Position numbers and translations under genes: made by a program. Below, one piece after another: positions 17,996 through 27,499 of a stretch of DNA of 64,000 nucleotides. The stretch spans positions 33,780 to 97,779 of the forward strand of contig JAEEGS010000038.1 in the NCBI GenBank assembly GCA_016280445.1, read 5' to 3'. Under the pieces are notes generated by a model. The model was not told the origin of the DNA. It saw nothing but the letters and a program-made list of their open reading frames with translations, and did not search any database. The first letter of the stretch is position 1, and each line of letters opens with the position of its first letter. Source of the stretch: Bacteroidaceae bacterium (lineage in GTDB: Bacteria; Bacteroidota; Bacteroidia; Bacteroidales; Bacteroidaceae).

Positions 17996-20623
17996 TTAGA
18001 ACTCTTGGCCGAGGATGAAGTGGAACTGTCCACCGCTGTAACTCTTGGAGCCGTTGATGTTATCGAAGCCGTATGCCCAGTCAATACCCATCAGGCCGAC
18101 CATCGGGAGGAAGAGGCGCACACCGACACCGGCAGAACGCTTCATGTCGAAGGGGTTGAACTTCTTCATCTCCGTCCAGGCATTTCCTGCCTCAGCAAAG
18201 GCGAGGCCATAGATGTTGGTGGAGCCATTGAGCATGAGTGGGTAACGCAATTCGAGCGTCATGCGGTCGTAGGCATAGCCATAGTTGTATCCTTGGGTGA
18301 GGGCACCGTTGTCATAACCTCTCAAACCGATGGTTTCTGAGTAGTAGGTGGATGAGTATCCAGACATACCGTCACCACCGACATAGAAGGTCTCGAAAGG
18401 TGACTTTTTGTATTTGTTGTAATGACCGAGCAAACCGAAGTCAAAGCGGCTCATCAGCACAAAACATTTGCGGCTCTTGCCGAGTGGTATGTAGAAGCGT
18501 GAGTTGAACTTCCACTTGTGGTATTCAATCCATCTGTACTTTCGGCTCATGTCCCTTTGATAGTTGGCATCGTAGTAGTTGGTGGCCATGTGTTTGTAGT
18601 CCACTCCGTCGAAGAGAGAGTAGGGTGGAGTGAAGGAAACGGATGCGCTGATTTGTGAACCACTGCGTGGGAACATTCCGTTGTCGATAGATGTACGGGA
18701 CAGGTTGAGTGTTAGGTTGATGTTGTTGCAGTTACCGTTCTGGATGATGAAGTATTCCCATTCCTTCATCATGTAGCGTGTATAACCCAGCGATGCCGTG
18801 AAACGGAAATTGTTGTCAGGCCAAGTGAGTCGCTTTCCGAAACCGATGTTGAGGCCGAGAAGTTCGATGTACTTGTCGGGGTCGTAGTAACTGGAGTAGT
18901 TGTTATAGTAACTGCTGTTGTAGTTGCCAGTGCCATAGAGCATGGAGTAGTAGTTGTTGTAGTAGGCACTGTTGTAGTAACTGCTGCTGATGTCGGTCTG
19001 ACGCGAGAAGAACGCGCTGACGGAGAACTGGTTCGGGCGTTTGCGGCCAAACCAGGGGTCAAGGAATGAGATGCTGTATGACTGGTAGTACGTACCATTG
19101 GTGGAGGCACTGATTTCCAGTTCTTGTGCATCGCCTTGTGGGATGATGCCTCGGTGATTGCGGTTCTTGCCAAAGAGGTTGCGCATGGAGAAGTTCGTGA
19201 ATTTCAAACCCACTTTACCGATGATACCTGTTTGACCCCAACCGAGTGAGAACTCAATCTGGTCGCTGGCCTTAGGCACAAGACCGAGGTTGAGATCGAC
19301 CGTTCCGTTCACACGGTCGGGCACAGGCTTGAAGTCTATCTGCTCTGGGTCGAAGTGTCCCATCTGGGCAATCTCTTGATAAGACATCTTGTAGGCATCC
19401 ATGTTGAAGAGGTCGCCAGGTTTGAGCAGCAGTTCGCGGCGGATAACTTCCTCATAAACACGGGTGTTACCGTAAATCTTTATTTTGTTGATGGTTGCCT
19501 GTATGCCTTCGTAGATACGAATCTCCAGGTCGATGGAATCGCCATCTACATCGACTTCCACGTCGTTGACTTGGTTGAACACGTATCCCTCGTTGAAGTA
19601 GAGGTTGCTCACGGCCATATCATCCTCGTGCAGACGTTTCTGGATGTGCTTCTTGTTATAGACATCACCTCGTTTCATCTGCAAAGTGTGGTTGAGCATG
19701 TCTGTGCTGTAGATGGAGTTACCCACCCAGTGGATGTCGCGCACATAGTATTTGATTCCTTCATCAATGTTGAGGTACACATCCACCATGTTGTTGCCGA
19801 GGTCAACCACGCTGTCAGAGGCAATGAAAGCATCGCGGTATCCCAGTTCGTTATACTTCTCAATCACGCGCTCCTTATCCTCCTCGTACTTCTCTTTGAT
19901 GAATTTCTTGGCCTTGAAGAGACTCTTGAAACCTTTCTCGTTGGTCTTCTTCAACAGACCGCCCGAGAAGAAGCCACCATGGAATTTCTTGGTGGAAATG
20001 TGTTGGTTACCAGTGATATGAATCTTGTTCACCTTCACCTTCTCCTTCTTGTCGATGTTGACATCCACGATGAGTTGGTCATCATTGGCAGGGTCGTCGC
20101 GCTGCACAATCTCCACTTCTGCGTTCTTGAAACCTTTATCGTCGAAATATCTCTTGATGACAATCTTTGCTTGGTCAACTCTGTTAGGCGTGAGTTGGTT
20201 GCCCTTCACCAGTCCGATTTTCTCTTGCAAATCATCATGTTCCGACTTCTTCACGCCATTGATGTTCAGCTGTGACACACGTGGACGCATGGTGAGGAAG
20301 ATTTTCAGGTACACCTTATCGTCTACAATGCTGTCCGCCTCAATTCTTACGGCTGAAAAGAGTCCATGTTTCCAATATCGTTTGATGGCCTCCGTAATCT
20401 CGTCGCCTGGCAGAGAGATGGTTTCTCCCACGCTGAGTCCGGAGAGGCCAATCAGTATGTAGTCTTCGTAGTTTCTGACACTTTCAACAGCGATTCCTCC
20501 AATCTCGTATTTCTGACTCTTGCCATACACGATGTTGGGCTTCTCTTGCACCTGTGCCCTTAAGCATGCCAGCGAAGAGAGAAGAAATGCGGCAGTGAAT
20601 ATGATGAATCTTAAAATCCTCAT
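17996..20623 (-). CDS. bamA: Outer membrane protein assembly factor BamA
   Basis: Central pore of the BAM complex, which folds beta-barrel proteins into the outer membrane. At 875 residues it has a signal peptide (MRILRFIIFTAAFLLSSLACLRAQ), five POTRA repeats (about 30-440) and a C-terminal barrel. The L6 motif that enters the barrel appears as LRGYDNG (canonical VRGF/Y). The chain ends ..GQFHFILGQEF with the usual terminal Phe. An extracellular stretch is rich in Tyr, Asn and Ser (about 545-585), as in Bacteroidetes homologues. It lies between uppS and the Skp genes. Confidence 0.96.
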   Translation of the reverse strand: MRILRFIIFTAAFLLSSLACLRAQVQEKPNIVYGKSQKYEIGGIAVESVRNYEDYILIGLSGLSVGETISLPGDEITEAIKRYWKHGLFSAVRIEADSIVDDKVYLKIFLTMRPRVSQLNINGVKKSEHDDLQEKIGLVKGNQLTPNRVDQAKIVIKRYFDDKGFKNAEVEIVQRDDPANDDQLIVDVNIDKKEKVKVNKIHITGNQHISTKKFHGGFFSGGLLKKTNEKGFKSLFKAKKFIKEKYEEDKERVIEKYNELGYRDAFIASDSVVDLGNNMVDVYLNIDEGIKYYVRDIHWVGNSIYSTDMLNHTLQMKRGDVYNKKHIQKRLHEDDMAVSNLYFNEGYVFNQVNDVEVDVDGDSIDLEIRIYEGIQATINKIKIYGNTRVYEEVIRRELLLKPGDLFNMDAYKMSYQEIAQMGHFDPEQIDFKPVPDRVNGTVDLNLGLVPKASDQIEFSLGWGQTGIIGKVGLKFTNFSMRNLFGKNRNHRGIIPQGDAQELEISASTNGTYYQSYSISFLDPWFGRKRPNQFSVSAFFSRQTDISSSYYNSAYYNNYYSMLYGTGNYNSSYYNNYSSYYDPDKYIELLGLNIGFGKRLTWPDNNFRFTASLGYTRYMMKEWEYFIIQNGNCNNINLTLNLSRTSIDNGMFPRSGSQISASVSFTPPYSLFDGVDYKHMATNYYDANYQRDMSRKYRWIEYHKWKFNSRFYIPLGKSRKCFVLMSRFDFGLLGHYNKYKKSPFETFYVGGDGMSGYSSTYYSETIGLRGYDNGALTQGYNYGYAYDRMTLELRYPLMLNGSTNIYGLAFAEAGNAWTEMKKFNPFDMKRSAGVGVRLFLPMVGLMGIDWAYGFDNINGSKSYSGGQFHFILGQEF

Positions 20624-20669
20624 GTATATTATATATAATGTATTGCTTTACTTGTTCGCGTGTATTGCT

Positions 20670-21410
20670 TTACTTATTCTCGGTTACTTGTTCGCCAGTC
20701 TTGCCGAAACGGCGTTGACGATGCTGATAGTTCACGATGGCCTTGCAGAATTCTTCCTCGCCAAAGTCGGGCCAGTAGGTCGGGGTGAAGTAGAACTCAG
20801 AGTAGGCGCTTTGCCACAGCAGGTAGTTGCTCAGACGTTCTTCACCGCCCGTGCGAATCATCAGTTCTGGTTCAGGCATGAAGTTGGTGGTAAGATGCTC
20901 GCTGATAGTCTCCTCTGTGATGTCTTCAGCGTTCAGTTCTCCGTCTTTCACTTTTTGGGCTATTTGTCTGGTTGCCTCTGTGATTTCCCATTTTGAGGAG
21001 TAGCTCAGGGCAAGCACCATGCAGGTTTTTGTGCCTTTTTCTGTTTTCTTTTCCAACTGGCGACAGGCATCCTGCACAACGGGTGGCAGTCGCTTGATGT
21101 CGCCAATCACTTTGAAGCGGGCATCGTTCTTCAAAAAGATTTCTTCCTCCAGATTCTTGAGCAACAGCGTCATCAAGGCGGCTACTTCTGCCGCTGGACG
21201 ATTCCAGTTCTCAGTGGAGAACGTATAAAGTGTCAAATAGTCGATGCCCAGTTGCACCGAGGCAGTCATGATGTCACGCACGCGTGCTACACCTTCTTGG
21301 TGGCCGAAAGTGCGTTCTTTATTGCGCGCTTGCGCCCAACGTCCGTTGCCGTCCATGATAATGGCCACATGGTGTGGCAGACGAGTCATGTCTATTTGTT
21401 CTTTATACAT
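20670..21410 (-). CDS. uppS: Isoprenyl (undecaprenyl diphosphate) synthase
   Basis: Condenses isopentenyl units into the C55 lipid carrier used for wall and O-antigen synthesis. The 246 residues contain [15 protein letters not shown] with the catalytic Asp, [23 protein letters not shown] and the C-terminal [24 protein letters not shown]. It is 47 bases upstream of bamA, an order conserved in Bacteroidetes. A second Met (MTRLPHH, 21389) is an alternative start. Confidence 0.96.
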   Translation of the reverse strand: MYKEQIDMTRLPHHVAIIMDGNGRWAQARNKERTFGHQEGVARVRDIMTASVQLGIDYLTLYTFSTENWNRPAAEVAALMTLLLKNLEEEIFLKNDARFKVIGDIKRLPPVVQDACRQLEKKTEKGTKTCMVLALSYSSKWEITEATRQIAQKVKDGELNAEDITEETISEHLTTNFMPEPELMIRTGGEERLSNYLLWQSAYSEFYFTPTYWPDFGEEEFCKAIVNYQHRQRRFGKTGEQVTENK

Positions 21411-21458
21411 AGTGTTTCTTTTTTTGCTAAGTTTTTAGTGAGGCAAGATGCTCCTGTT

Positions 21459-22142
21459 TCAGTTGTTGCACTTGCGGTATTTGGGGCAGAGGTCGTAGGA
21501 GAGGAAAATCATCGTCCACGAGTAACTGTCCTTGTTCTTCAACAGGCCGCTCTTGACGCGGTAAGGATCCTCGATACCATCCAGTTTGTCACCCATGGTG
21601 AAGCGCATGGTCCAGTCTATTCCCACGTTGAGTCGGGGTTTGAGTTTATATTTGACCCCGAAGCCCAGCGGAATGTTCATGGTTAAAGCCTTGTTGCCGT
21701 AGGTGAATCCCAAGCCTGCCTGGATGTAAGGCGTTAGGCGTTTGTGCCCTTTGTAGCTGTTGCCCATTCCGTATCCCCAGAAGTTCATCTCATATTGGCA
21801 ACCCACATCGACGAGTGAGTTGTTGAATTTCCATTTTTGCCCGTTGGTGGCTGGGTATCTGTTCTTTTGGGTCGCTGCATTTCCTTTCACGCTGCCGTAA
21901 CCGATGTCGAATTTCAAGGCCATGCGCGGGTTCATGTTGTAGCGCCCCATCAAGCCACCTGCCATCGTCACGTTCTTGTAGAATCCGCCCAGATTGGCAT
22001 CTCCCATGTAGAATCCGGGGCCTCCCATGGCGCCCAGTTCCAGCGCATACTCCAGTTCTTGGGCTTTTGTGCTTGATGTGCCTCCTAACCCAAAGAAGAA
22101 GGAGAAGAGGGCAACGCTTATTATTGTATAGAGCCTTGCCAT
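21459..22142 (-). CDS. DUF6089 outer-membrane beta-barrel protein
   Basis: A 227-residue protein with a signal peptide, followed by glycine-rich alternating strands (LEYALELGAMGGPGFYMGDANLGG, MALKFDIGYGSVKG, YIQAGLGFTYGN, LGFGVKYKLKPRLNVGIDWTMRF) that predict a small eight-stranded barrel. The family has no proven role. It sits directly before uppS-bamA, as in related genomes. Its first 22 bases overlap the end of the DUF6242 gene, so translation is probably coupled. Confidence 0.85.
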   Translation of the reverse strand: MARLYTIISVALFSFFFGLGGTSSTKAQELEYALELGAMGGPGFYMGDANLGGFYKNVTMAGGLMGRYNMNPRMALKFDIGYGSVKGNAATQKNRYPATNGQKWKFNNSLVDVGCQYEMNFWGYGMGNSYKGHKRLTPYIQAGLGFTYGNKALTMNIPLGFGVKYKLKPRLNVGIDWTMRFTMGDKLDGIEDPYRVKSGLLKNKDSYSWTMIFLSYDLCPKYRKCNN

Positions 22143-23476
22143 ACTTTGCCGTTTTCCTGAATAATCCAGAGTTCCTTGCCTACAGCAGCGATGCTTGCGG
22201 CTCCGTTGGCTGCATCAAGGTTGCTGGGCACGGGGTACATCTTCGTTTGCGGATGCCATGTGATGCCGTTGTCGTCTGAGCGGTACAGGTATTTGTAGTT
22301 GCCCGATTCTGCTCCGATGGCATATAATGCGCGTTTGTAGTAGGTCATGCTGAAGTTGGCGAGATGTGGCAATCCGTAGGGGTTGTCTGCAGTCACCTGT
22401 ATGTAGGTCCAATCCTGGTTGGGGCTTTCTTCTTGAGATGACACTTTGTACCAAGAGACTCCATTCTTGTCGTTGTTGCTGGAGAGGCCAGCCATCACCG
22501 CCGTGCAGAGGCTGCTGTTGGTGTTGGAGGCGTAGAATGCCGAGTGGCAGTTGCTTTCAGGCAGCATGTCGAGGTCGGTCATTCCTTGTGGCTCCCATTC
22601 GCTGAGGTCGTTGGTCGCGATGATGGCGCCTCCGTCGTAGGCATAGAGATAATAGGCATCTGCGGCCAACAGACGTGTCACCGTCTGGTTGGATGCTTTC
22701 TCCCAAGTGGCGGCCAGTTGGGCAGGGGTGGAGGTGTAGATGTATCCATCGTCGCCAAGGCCGTAGAATTTGTTGTTGAAGTAGGTGATGGAGCCACCGT
22801 CGACAGGAATGGTGACGGGCACGCTCCATGTGGTTGCGTCATCATCGTTTGCGAATGTCACAACCGGTTCTCCTTCAGCGTTTTGAGAGAAGACGAACAC
22901 TTTCTCGTCCGCATAGAACACCTTGCTTGAGCCTGCAATGGCGAGGTCGGACGTTTTCTCTGTCCATTTGAGCGTGTCGGTGCTGACTTGGTGCTTGTAG
23001 AGATCCACCGTGTAGGTTCTGGACGATAATCCGTTGGTTGACACGCACAGGAGTTCCACTGTCTTGCTGAAGTCGAGGGAGTCTCTGCCCGATGAGAGCG
23101 GGTAGTAAATATCGTCCTCCGCATTCTGTTTGGCATAGACATTGCCTTGACTGGTGAAGTAGGGCATCACACGCGTGATGTTGGCCCAGTCGGGCAGCGA
23201 GTCGACCACGTGGATGTATCCATTCAGTTGGTCGATGTTGAAGTAGATGTCGGAGCCCAGGATGGTTCTTGCCACGATGGTGTCGGTGGCATTTCCCTTG
23301 CTGTCGTATTTTTTGACGGTGACGTTGCTGGTGATGTTTCCCACCGAGAATGCCACGATGGCGCACTGTGGTGAGGAATCTGTATGGTCGTTGCTGCCTA
23401 AACAAGACGACATGAGCAACGTCAGCGCCAGTGCCATGCTTGTCCAGAGCGTATGTGTGATGGTCTTTTTCTTCAT
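22121..23476 (-). CDS. DUF6242 lipoprotein
   Basis: A 451-residue surface or periplasmic lipoprotein. The start at 23476 (MKKKTITHTLW) gives a signal peptide ending in the lipobox LLMSSC. The N-terminal 130 residues are a beta domain (AIVAFSVGNITSNVTVKKYD). The rest repeats short motifs typical of a beta-propeller, such as ITYFNNKFYGLGDDGYIYTST and LYAYDGGAIIATNDLSEWEPQG, ending GKELWIIQENGKVWQGSIQ. Function is unknown. It appears to be the first gene of the leftward envelope operon. Confidence 0.85.
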   Translation of the reverse strand: MKKKTITHTLWTSMALALTLLMSSCLGSNDHTDSSPQCAIVAFSVGNITSNVTVKKYDSKGNATDTIVARTILGSDIYFNIDQLNGYIHVVDSLPDWANITRVMPYFTSQGNVYAKQNAEDDIYYPLSSGRDSLDFSKTVELLCVSTNGLSSRTYTVDLYKHQVSTDTLKWTEKTSDLAIAGSSKVFYADEKVFVFSQNAEGEPVVTFANDDDATTWSVPVTIPVDGGSITYFNNKFYGLGDDGYIYTSTPAQLAATWEKASNQTVTRLLAADAYYLYAYDGGAIIATNDLSEWEPQGMTDLDMLPESNCHSAFYASNTNSSLCTAVMAGLSSNNDKNGVSWYKVSSQEESPNQDWTYIQVTADNPYGLPHLANFSMTYYKRALYAIGAESGNYKYLYRSDDNGITWHPQTKMYPVPSNLDAANGAASIAAVGKELWIIQENGKVWQGSIQ

Positions 23477-23507
23477 TGTTCGTAATGAGCCAATATACAA
23501 AACGGTG

Positions 23508-23515
23508 CAAAATTA
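23508..23515 (-). promoter_or_regulatory. -7 box TAATTTTG for the envelope block
   Basis: It matches TAnnTTTG on the minus strand, 32 bases before the DUF6242 start. No TTTG at -33. It may drive DUF6242 through murI. Confidence 0.5.
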
Positions 23516-23606
23516 CGAACAATTTTTGCATCTACGAAGTGAAACGCCCGATTTTAACGGATTTTATGCTATATTGGGAGCTATTTAACAGCAATTTAGC
23601 ATATTC

Positions 23607-24308
23607 TCACTCATTCTTCAGCATCTCGCACAGTTCTTTCATGCCTTCGCTGGCTCCTTTCATGATGTGGCGGATGCCCAGCGAGGGGTTGTAAGGCACG
23701 TCTTTGGGGTCGATGAGGTAAATCTTGCAGCGCTCGTTGGTGAAGTTCAGCAATCCGGCTGCCGGATAGACGTTGAGCGAGGTGCCGATGACCACCAGAA
23801 TGTCTGCCTGACTCACTTTCTCAATGGCCGGCTCAATCATGGGCACACTTTCGCCAAACCACACGATGAAGGGACGCAACTGGCTGCCATCTTTGGCCTT
23901 GTCACCCATGCGGATGATGGGGTTGTCGGCGGGCAGGGTCACGATGCAGTTCGGGTCGTTGGGGTTGCGACTGGAGGTTGCCTTCATCAGTTCGCCATGC
24001 AGGTGGATGATGTGCTGAGAACCAGCACGTTCGTGCAGGTCGTCCACGTTCTGTGTGACGACCGTCACGTTGAACCTGTCCTCCAGGCTTGCCACCAGTT
24101 TGTGGCCCTCGTTGGGGACGGCGTTTTTGAGTTGCTGGCGACGCTCGTTGTAGAACTTCTGCACGAGTTCGGGGTCGCGCTCGTAGCCCTGAATGCTGGC
24201 CACTGCCTCTACGGGGTACTGTTCCCAAAGGCCGCCACTGTCGCGGAAGGTGCTGATGCCGCTTTCGGCCGACATGCCTGCACCGGTTAGAAATACTAAG
24301 TTCTTCAT
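23607..24308 (-). CDS. NAD-dependent deacylase, Sir2 (sirtuin) family
   Basis: Removes acyl groups from lysines using NAD. The 233 residues carry the NAD motif GAGMSAESGISTFRDSGGLW, TQNVDDLHERAG and the catalytic His in HLHGELM, and GTSLNVYPAAGLL. The usual zinc ribbon with two CxxC pairs between HGELM and the next strand is absent: this segment reads ATSSRNPNDPNCIV with a single Cys. The start at 24308 (MKNLVFLTG) is favoured over 24314. The 222 bases upstream, before the radical SAM gene, hold a repeat array. Confidence 0.93.
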   Translation of the reverse strand: MKNLVFLTGAGMSAESGISTFRDSGGLWEQYPVEAVASIQGYERDPELVQKFYNERRQQLKNAVPNEGHKLVASLEDRFNVTVVTQNVDDLHERAGSQHIIHLHGELMKATSSRNPNDPNCIVTLPADNPIIRMGDKAKDGSQLRPFIVWFGESVPMIEPAIEKVSQADILVVIGTSLNVYPAAGLLNFTNERCKIYLIDPKDVPYNPSLGIRHIMKGASEGMKELCEMLKNE

Positions 24309-24417
24309 GTTCAACAGGTTTTATACAGGTTTGTTTGGATTGTTTCTCTCTTGCTGGTGGGCGGCTTCGTGTCGCCCTGTTGCCTCAGTGTCAATGCCGC
24401 TTTGATTCCTCTGCTTT

Positions 24418-24502
24418 TGTAACACTTGTAACAGTTCCAGTGTTACAAATGTTACACCGTCACTGTTACAAATGTTACACTGTGTGTGTTACAAGTGTTA
24501 CA
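24418..24502. repeat. GTTACAnnn array: one inverted and three direct 16-mers
   Basis: TGTAACACTTGTAACA (24418-24433) is the exact reverse complement of TGTTACAAGTGTTACA (24487-24502). Between them TGTTACAAATGTTACA occurs twice (24441-24456, 24464-24479). The direct copies recur every 23 bases, and each 16-mer is itself two 9-base GTTACAnnn units. It lies between the radical SAM stop and the sirtuin start. Confidence 0.85.
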
Positions 24503-24530
24503 TTTTGTAGGTCTCGCAAGTGGCAGTTCG

Positions 24531-25304
24531 TTAGTAGGCAACCTTGCATTGGATGCCGAGTTGCCGCACCCGTTCGCCGATGGCGTCCAGCACTTCAGGT
24601 TCGGCCTTTTTCAACTGGTGGGCAGGGGTCTCGCGGTCAATTGTGTAAATCATCACTTCGCGAGGCTGTATCTCGCCAACGGTCTTCAGCCAGGGCAGCA
24701 CGAACGCCTCGCCCGTGTTGTCTGCCGACTGTCCTGCGTGCTCGCCTTTCATGAACATCGTCTGGATGATGCAGCGGTTGCCAAATTCCTTCAGCCGACC
24801 GATGATTTTCTCCACATCGTAGGTGCCGTTGGGGCGGTCGATGTGCTGAATATAGTCAGCCGAGATGGTGTCGAGTTTGCAGATGTTGTTGTCCACCCTG
24901 CAGAGGGCATCGAACACCGGTTGCCGCAAGATTTGGGTGGCGTTGGTCAAGACACTCACCTTGGCGTTGGGGAAATATTGGTCGCGCAGCGCCAGCGTGT
25001 CGTCGATGATTTCAGCGAAGTGGGGATGAAGGGTCGGCTCTCCGTTTCCGGCAAACGTGAACACGTCGGGTGTGGGGCCTTCAGCCTTCATCTTGACGAG
25101 TTGGGCCTCAAGGGCTTGGCGCACTTCCTCTCGTGTTGGCATCTTCTGCTTGGGCACGAAATCGTGGTTGAACCCGCACTCGCAGTAGATGCAGTCAAAC
25201 GAGCAGCACTTGCCATCGCCAGGCAAGAGGTTGATGCCCAGCGACACGCCCAGACGGCGGCTATGAATGGGGCCAAAAATGGGAGATGGATAGATGACGG
25301 TCAT
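24531..25304 (-). CDS. Radical SAM protein of unknown substrate
   Basis: A 257-residue radical SAM enzyme. The iron-sulphur motif CxxxCxxC is C34-C38-C41 in CSFDCIYC, preceded by SRRLGVSLGINLLPGDGKC. The SAM-binding GNGEPTLH follows, then KVSVLTNAT. C33 and C43 flank the motif, so extra metal ligands are possible. The SRRLGxSLGI..PxK-like N-terminus resembles a widespread group of uncharacterised radical SAM proteins in anaerobes. The substrate cannot be read from the sequence. It is transcribed toward the sirtuin gene. Confidence 0.85.
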   Translation of the reverse strand: MTVIYPSPIFGPIHSRRLGVSLGINLLPGDGKCCSFDCIYCECGFNHDFVPKQKMPTREEVRQALEAQLVKMKAEGPTPDVFTFAGNGEPTLHPHFAEIIDDTLALRDQYFPNAKVSVLTNATQILRQPVFDALCRVDNNICKLDTISADYIQHIDRPNGTYDVEKIIGRLKEFGNRCIIQTMFMKGEHAGQSADNTGEAFVLPWLKTVGEIQPREVMIYTIDRETPAHQLKKAEPEVLDAIGERVRQLGIQCKVAY

Positions 25305-25343
25305 GATGTTGAGATTTGATGCCCTCGTCTGTTGAAGGCACTC

Positions 25344-26309
25344 TTATTGAGGAGAATTGGATGTCTTGTGGATGCGGTTAAAGAGCCAACTCGTCAGCCC
25401 AAAAAAGAGCAGGGCGGTGAAGAAACCGCAAATGGAGTCGATGAGGTAGTGCGCCTGGATGTAAACCGTTGCACAACACAGCAGCAGGTAAAGCGGCATC
25501 ATCACCCAGAAGAGCCACTTGTTGCGGGCTTTCCAAGCCAGCAGCATCGTCACCGTGCTCATGCCCACGTGGCTGCTTGGGAAGGCGGCTGTAGGACGTT
25601 CTCCCACTTCCTGTGCTCCCAACACGAGTTGACTGAAGATGCCCTTGATTTCAGGCATCAGCATCTCCGTGTGTGTCTGAAAATAATAGCCGACGGCAGG
25701 GAATACGCCTGTGTCGGCGGCTTCCACACCCACCGCCTTGAAATAATATTGAGGACCGGCCACAGGCAGAAACTCATAAATCAGATAGAAAAGGAAGAAG
25801 GAGGCGAGGAACACGAAACCCGCCTTGTCCGCCTGCGGATAGCGGCAGAGCAAGTAGAAGATAAGTGTGGCTCCCATCATGTAATAGTAGGCATAGTAGC
25901 CCATATTGAATGCCTCGCTCCAGAACGTGCTGGTCACGACCGTGTTGAACACCAATGCTGGTTGGCAACCGAAGAGCGTCTGGTCGATGCCGGCAAAGAT
26001 GTGGTCGAGATAGGGGAGTTGGGAACAGAAATCATAGGTCTCTGGATACCAGAAGATGAGGCCAAGCAGCGGTGGAACAACGCGCAAGATGCGGAGGGCG
26101 CGGCAAGGATAAAGGCGGTAGACACCATACATGGCTCCCATCGCTCCCAACATGATGAGTCGGGTGACCATCATGCCCATCGGGTCGGCCAATCCGTTCC
26201 AATAGAAACCAATGAGGAGGGTGGTGAACGCCATGTAAATCAGCGTGATGCTCTCCATGCTCCACAGCCCCTTCTCGTAATCTTTCTTGAAATAATCTTG
26301 TAATGTCAT
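25344..26309 (-). CDS. PAP2-family membrane phosphatase/phosphotransferase
   Basis: A 321-residue polytopic membrane protein of the PAP2 type, which moves or removes phosphate head groups on lipids. The hallmark motifs are AAFPSSHVGMS (catalytic His) and AHYLIDSICGF (second His and Asp). About seven hydrophobic helices are visible. The layout resembles inositol-phosphoceramide synthase-like PAP2 proteins, but that reaction is not proven by sequence. The start at 26309 (MTLQDYFKKDY) is the first ATG; the longer frame begins with TTG at 26348 and would overlap the epimerase. The epimerase gene lies 29 bases upstream, so an operon is likely. Confidence 0.85.
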   Translation of the reverse strand: MTLQDYFKKDYEKGLWSMESITLIYMAFTTLLIGFYWNGLADPMGMMVTRLIMLGAMGAMYGVYRLYPCRALRILRVVPPLLGLIFWYPETYDFCSQLPYLDHIFAGIDQTLFGCQPALVFNTVVTSTFWSEAFNMGYYAYYYMMGATLIFYLLCRYPQADKAGFVFLASFFLFYLIYEFLPVAGPQYYFKAVGVEAADTGVFPAVGYYFQTHTEMLMPEIKGIFSQLVLGAQEVGERPTAAFPSSHVGMSTVTMLLAWKARNKWLFWVMMPLYLLLCCATVYIQAHYLIDSICGFFTALLFFGLTSWLFNRIHKTSNSPQ

Positions 26310-26338
26310 TTGTCTGTTCTTGATTTGGGTCGGTGATT

Positions 26339-27364
26339 CTATATCCAACCGTTTTCTTTATACCAAGCGATGCACTCTTTCACTCCTCTTTCCAATGGCC
26401 ATTTAGGCACATAGCCAAGGTCTTCCCTCAGTGGCGTGATGTCGCATTGCCAGTTGCGTTGGCGCATGATTCGGTATTTATCGCCATTCAGCGTGCTGGC
26501 CTTGTGGGTGAGATGCGAGAAAAATTCCGATACGGCACAAATCACATACAACAAGCCAATCGGTGCCGTGATGTGGAACACTTGCTTGACACCTAACTCC
26601 TTCTGGATGAGGTCGCTGAATGCACGGCTGGAGTAGTTCTGCCCGTCGCTCACCAGATAGGCTTTCCCATTCGCCACACCCCCTTTTCCGATAGCGGCAA
26701 AAATGGCGCTGACGAGGTCGCGTACATACACAAATGTGAGCACCTGCTTCTTGAAGCCTGCTCCGAAGTCGATATGTTGCTTGATGCTTTTGGCCATCAT
26801 GAAATAGTCCTTCTCGCGTGGGCCATATACGCCAGTGGGACGGAAAATGGTGCAGGAAAGATTCTTTTTCTGTGAGAGGAACACCTCGCTCTTCACCTTG
26901 CTTTCCCCATACGCCGTGTTGGGTTGAGGCTTGTCGGTTGTGAGCATATCGTTGTAGGTTCCGTCAGCATTCTGTTCCTCGCGGATGGGGCCTAACACAC
27001 TGAGGCTGCTCACATAGAGAAACTGTGCCGGCAGCATGTCGAGTTCATCCAGCGTGTTGACCAGATTCTGGGTGCAGATATAATTGTGCAGGTCGAAATC
27101 TTCCCGTTTCAGGCACTTCGTCGCTCCTCCGGCGTGGATAATGACATCCCATCGCCCCACTTCCTTCTTGTAGTCAGTGAGTTGCCCCTTCAGCCGTTCC
27201 GCATCGGTCATGTCGAGCGTGGCAAACTTCAGGCGTTCGTCTTTCAGCCATCGGCGGCTTGAATGTTCCCTCATGCCAGCCCATGTTTCCATGCCGCGTT
27301 TCAGTCCTTCCTCGCAAAGAAAACTGCCGATGAAACCGCTCGCGCCAGTCACTAAAATCTTCAT
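26339..27364 (-). CDS. NAD-dependent epimerase/dehydratase (extended SDR)
   Basis: A 341-residue extended short-chain dehydrogenase. Rossmann motif GASGFIGSFL at the N-terminus, then LDMTDAERLKG, IHAGGATK, the catalytic serine region VSSLSVLGP, the TAYGESKVKSE Tyr-xxx-Lys pair and FRPTGVYGPRE. The substrate, nucleotide sugar or lipid-linked sugar, is not evident. The start at 27364 (MKILVTGASG) is chosen over 27376. The PAP2 gene follows, suggesting a shared lipid or cell-surface pathway. Confidence 0.9.
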   Translation of the reverse strand: MKILVTGASGFIGSFLCEEGLKRGMETWAGMREHSSRRWLKDERLKFATLDMTDAERLKGQLTDYKKEVGRWDVIIHAGGATKCLKREDFDLHNYICTQNLVNTLDELDMLPAQFLYVSSLSVLGPIREEQNADGTYNDMLTTDKPQPNTAYGESKVKSEVFLSQKKNLSCTIFRPTGVYGPREKDYFMMAKSIKQHIDFGAGFKKQVLTFVYVRDLVSAIFAAIGKGGVANGKAYLVSDGQNYSSRAFSDLIQKELGVKQVFHITAPIGLLYVICAVSEFFSHLTHKASTLNGDKYRIMRQRNWQCDITPLREDLGYVPKWPLERGVKECIAWYKENGWI

Positions 27365-27384
27365 GCTTTCGTTCAATTTGGCGG

Positions 27385-27392
27385 CAAAGTTA
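27385..27392 (-). promoter_or_regulatory. -7 box TAACTTTG for the epimerase-PAP2 pair
   Basis: An exact TAnnTTTG on the minus strand, 20 bases before the epimerase start. TTGA at 27411-27414 sits 18 bases upstream as a possible -33. Confidence 0.65.
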
Positions 27393-27456
27393 CGACTTTT
27401 TACCCTATTTTCAACATTTTAACGGCTTTGTCTTGTTTTTATCCGAGAAAAAGGGC

Positions 27457-27464
27457 TAAATTTA
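27457..27464 (+). promoter_or_regulatory. Probable -7 box TAAATTTA for rnr
   Basis: A near-consensus -7 with TTGT (27434-27437) 19 bases upstream, 35 bases before the rnr start. It is back to back with the epimerase promoter. Confidence 0.45.
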
Positions 27465-27499
27465 CACGGAAACTGAAAAACTCAAAAAATAGAAGGACT

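Noticed and set aside
27428..27499. N-terminal extension of RNase R
   Set aside because: It overlaps the likely promoter, and the MGKKKDG start matches family members better.
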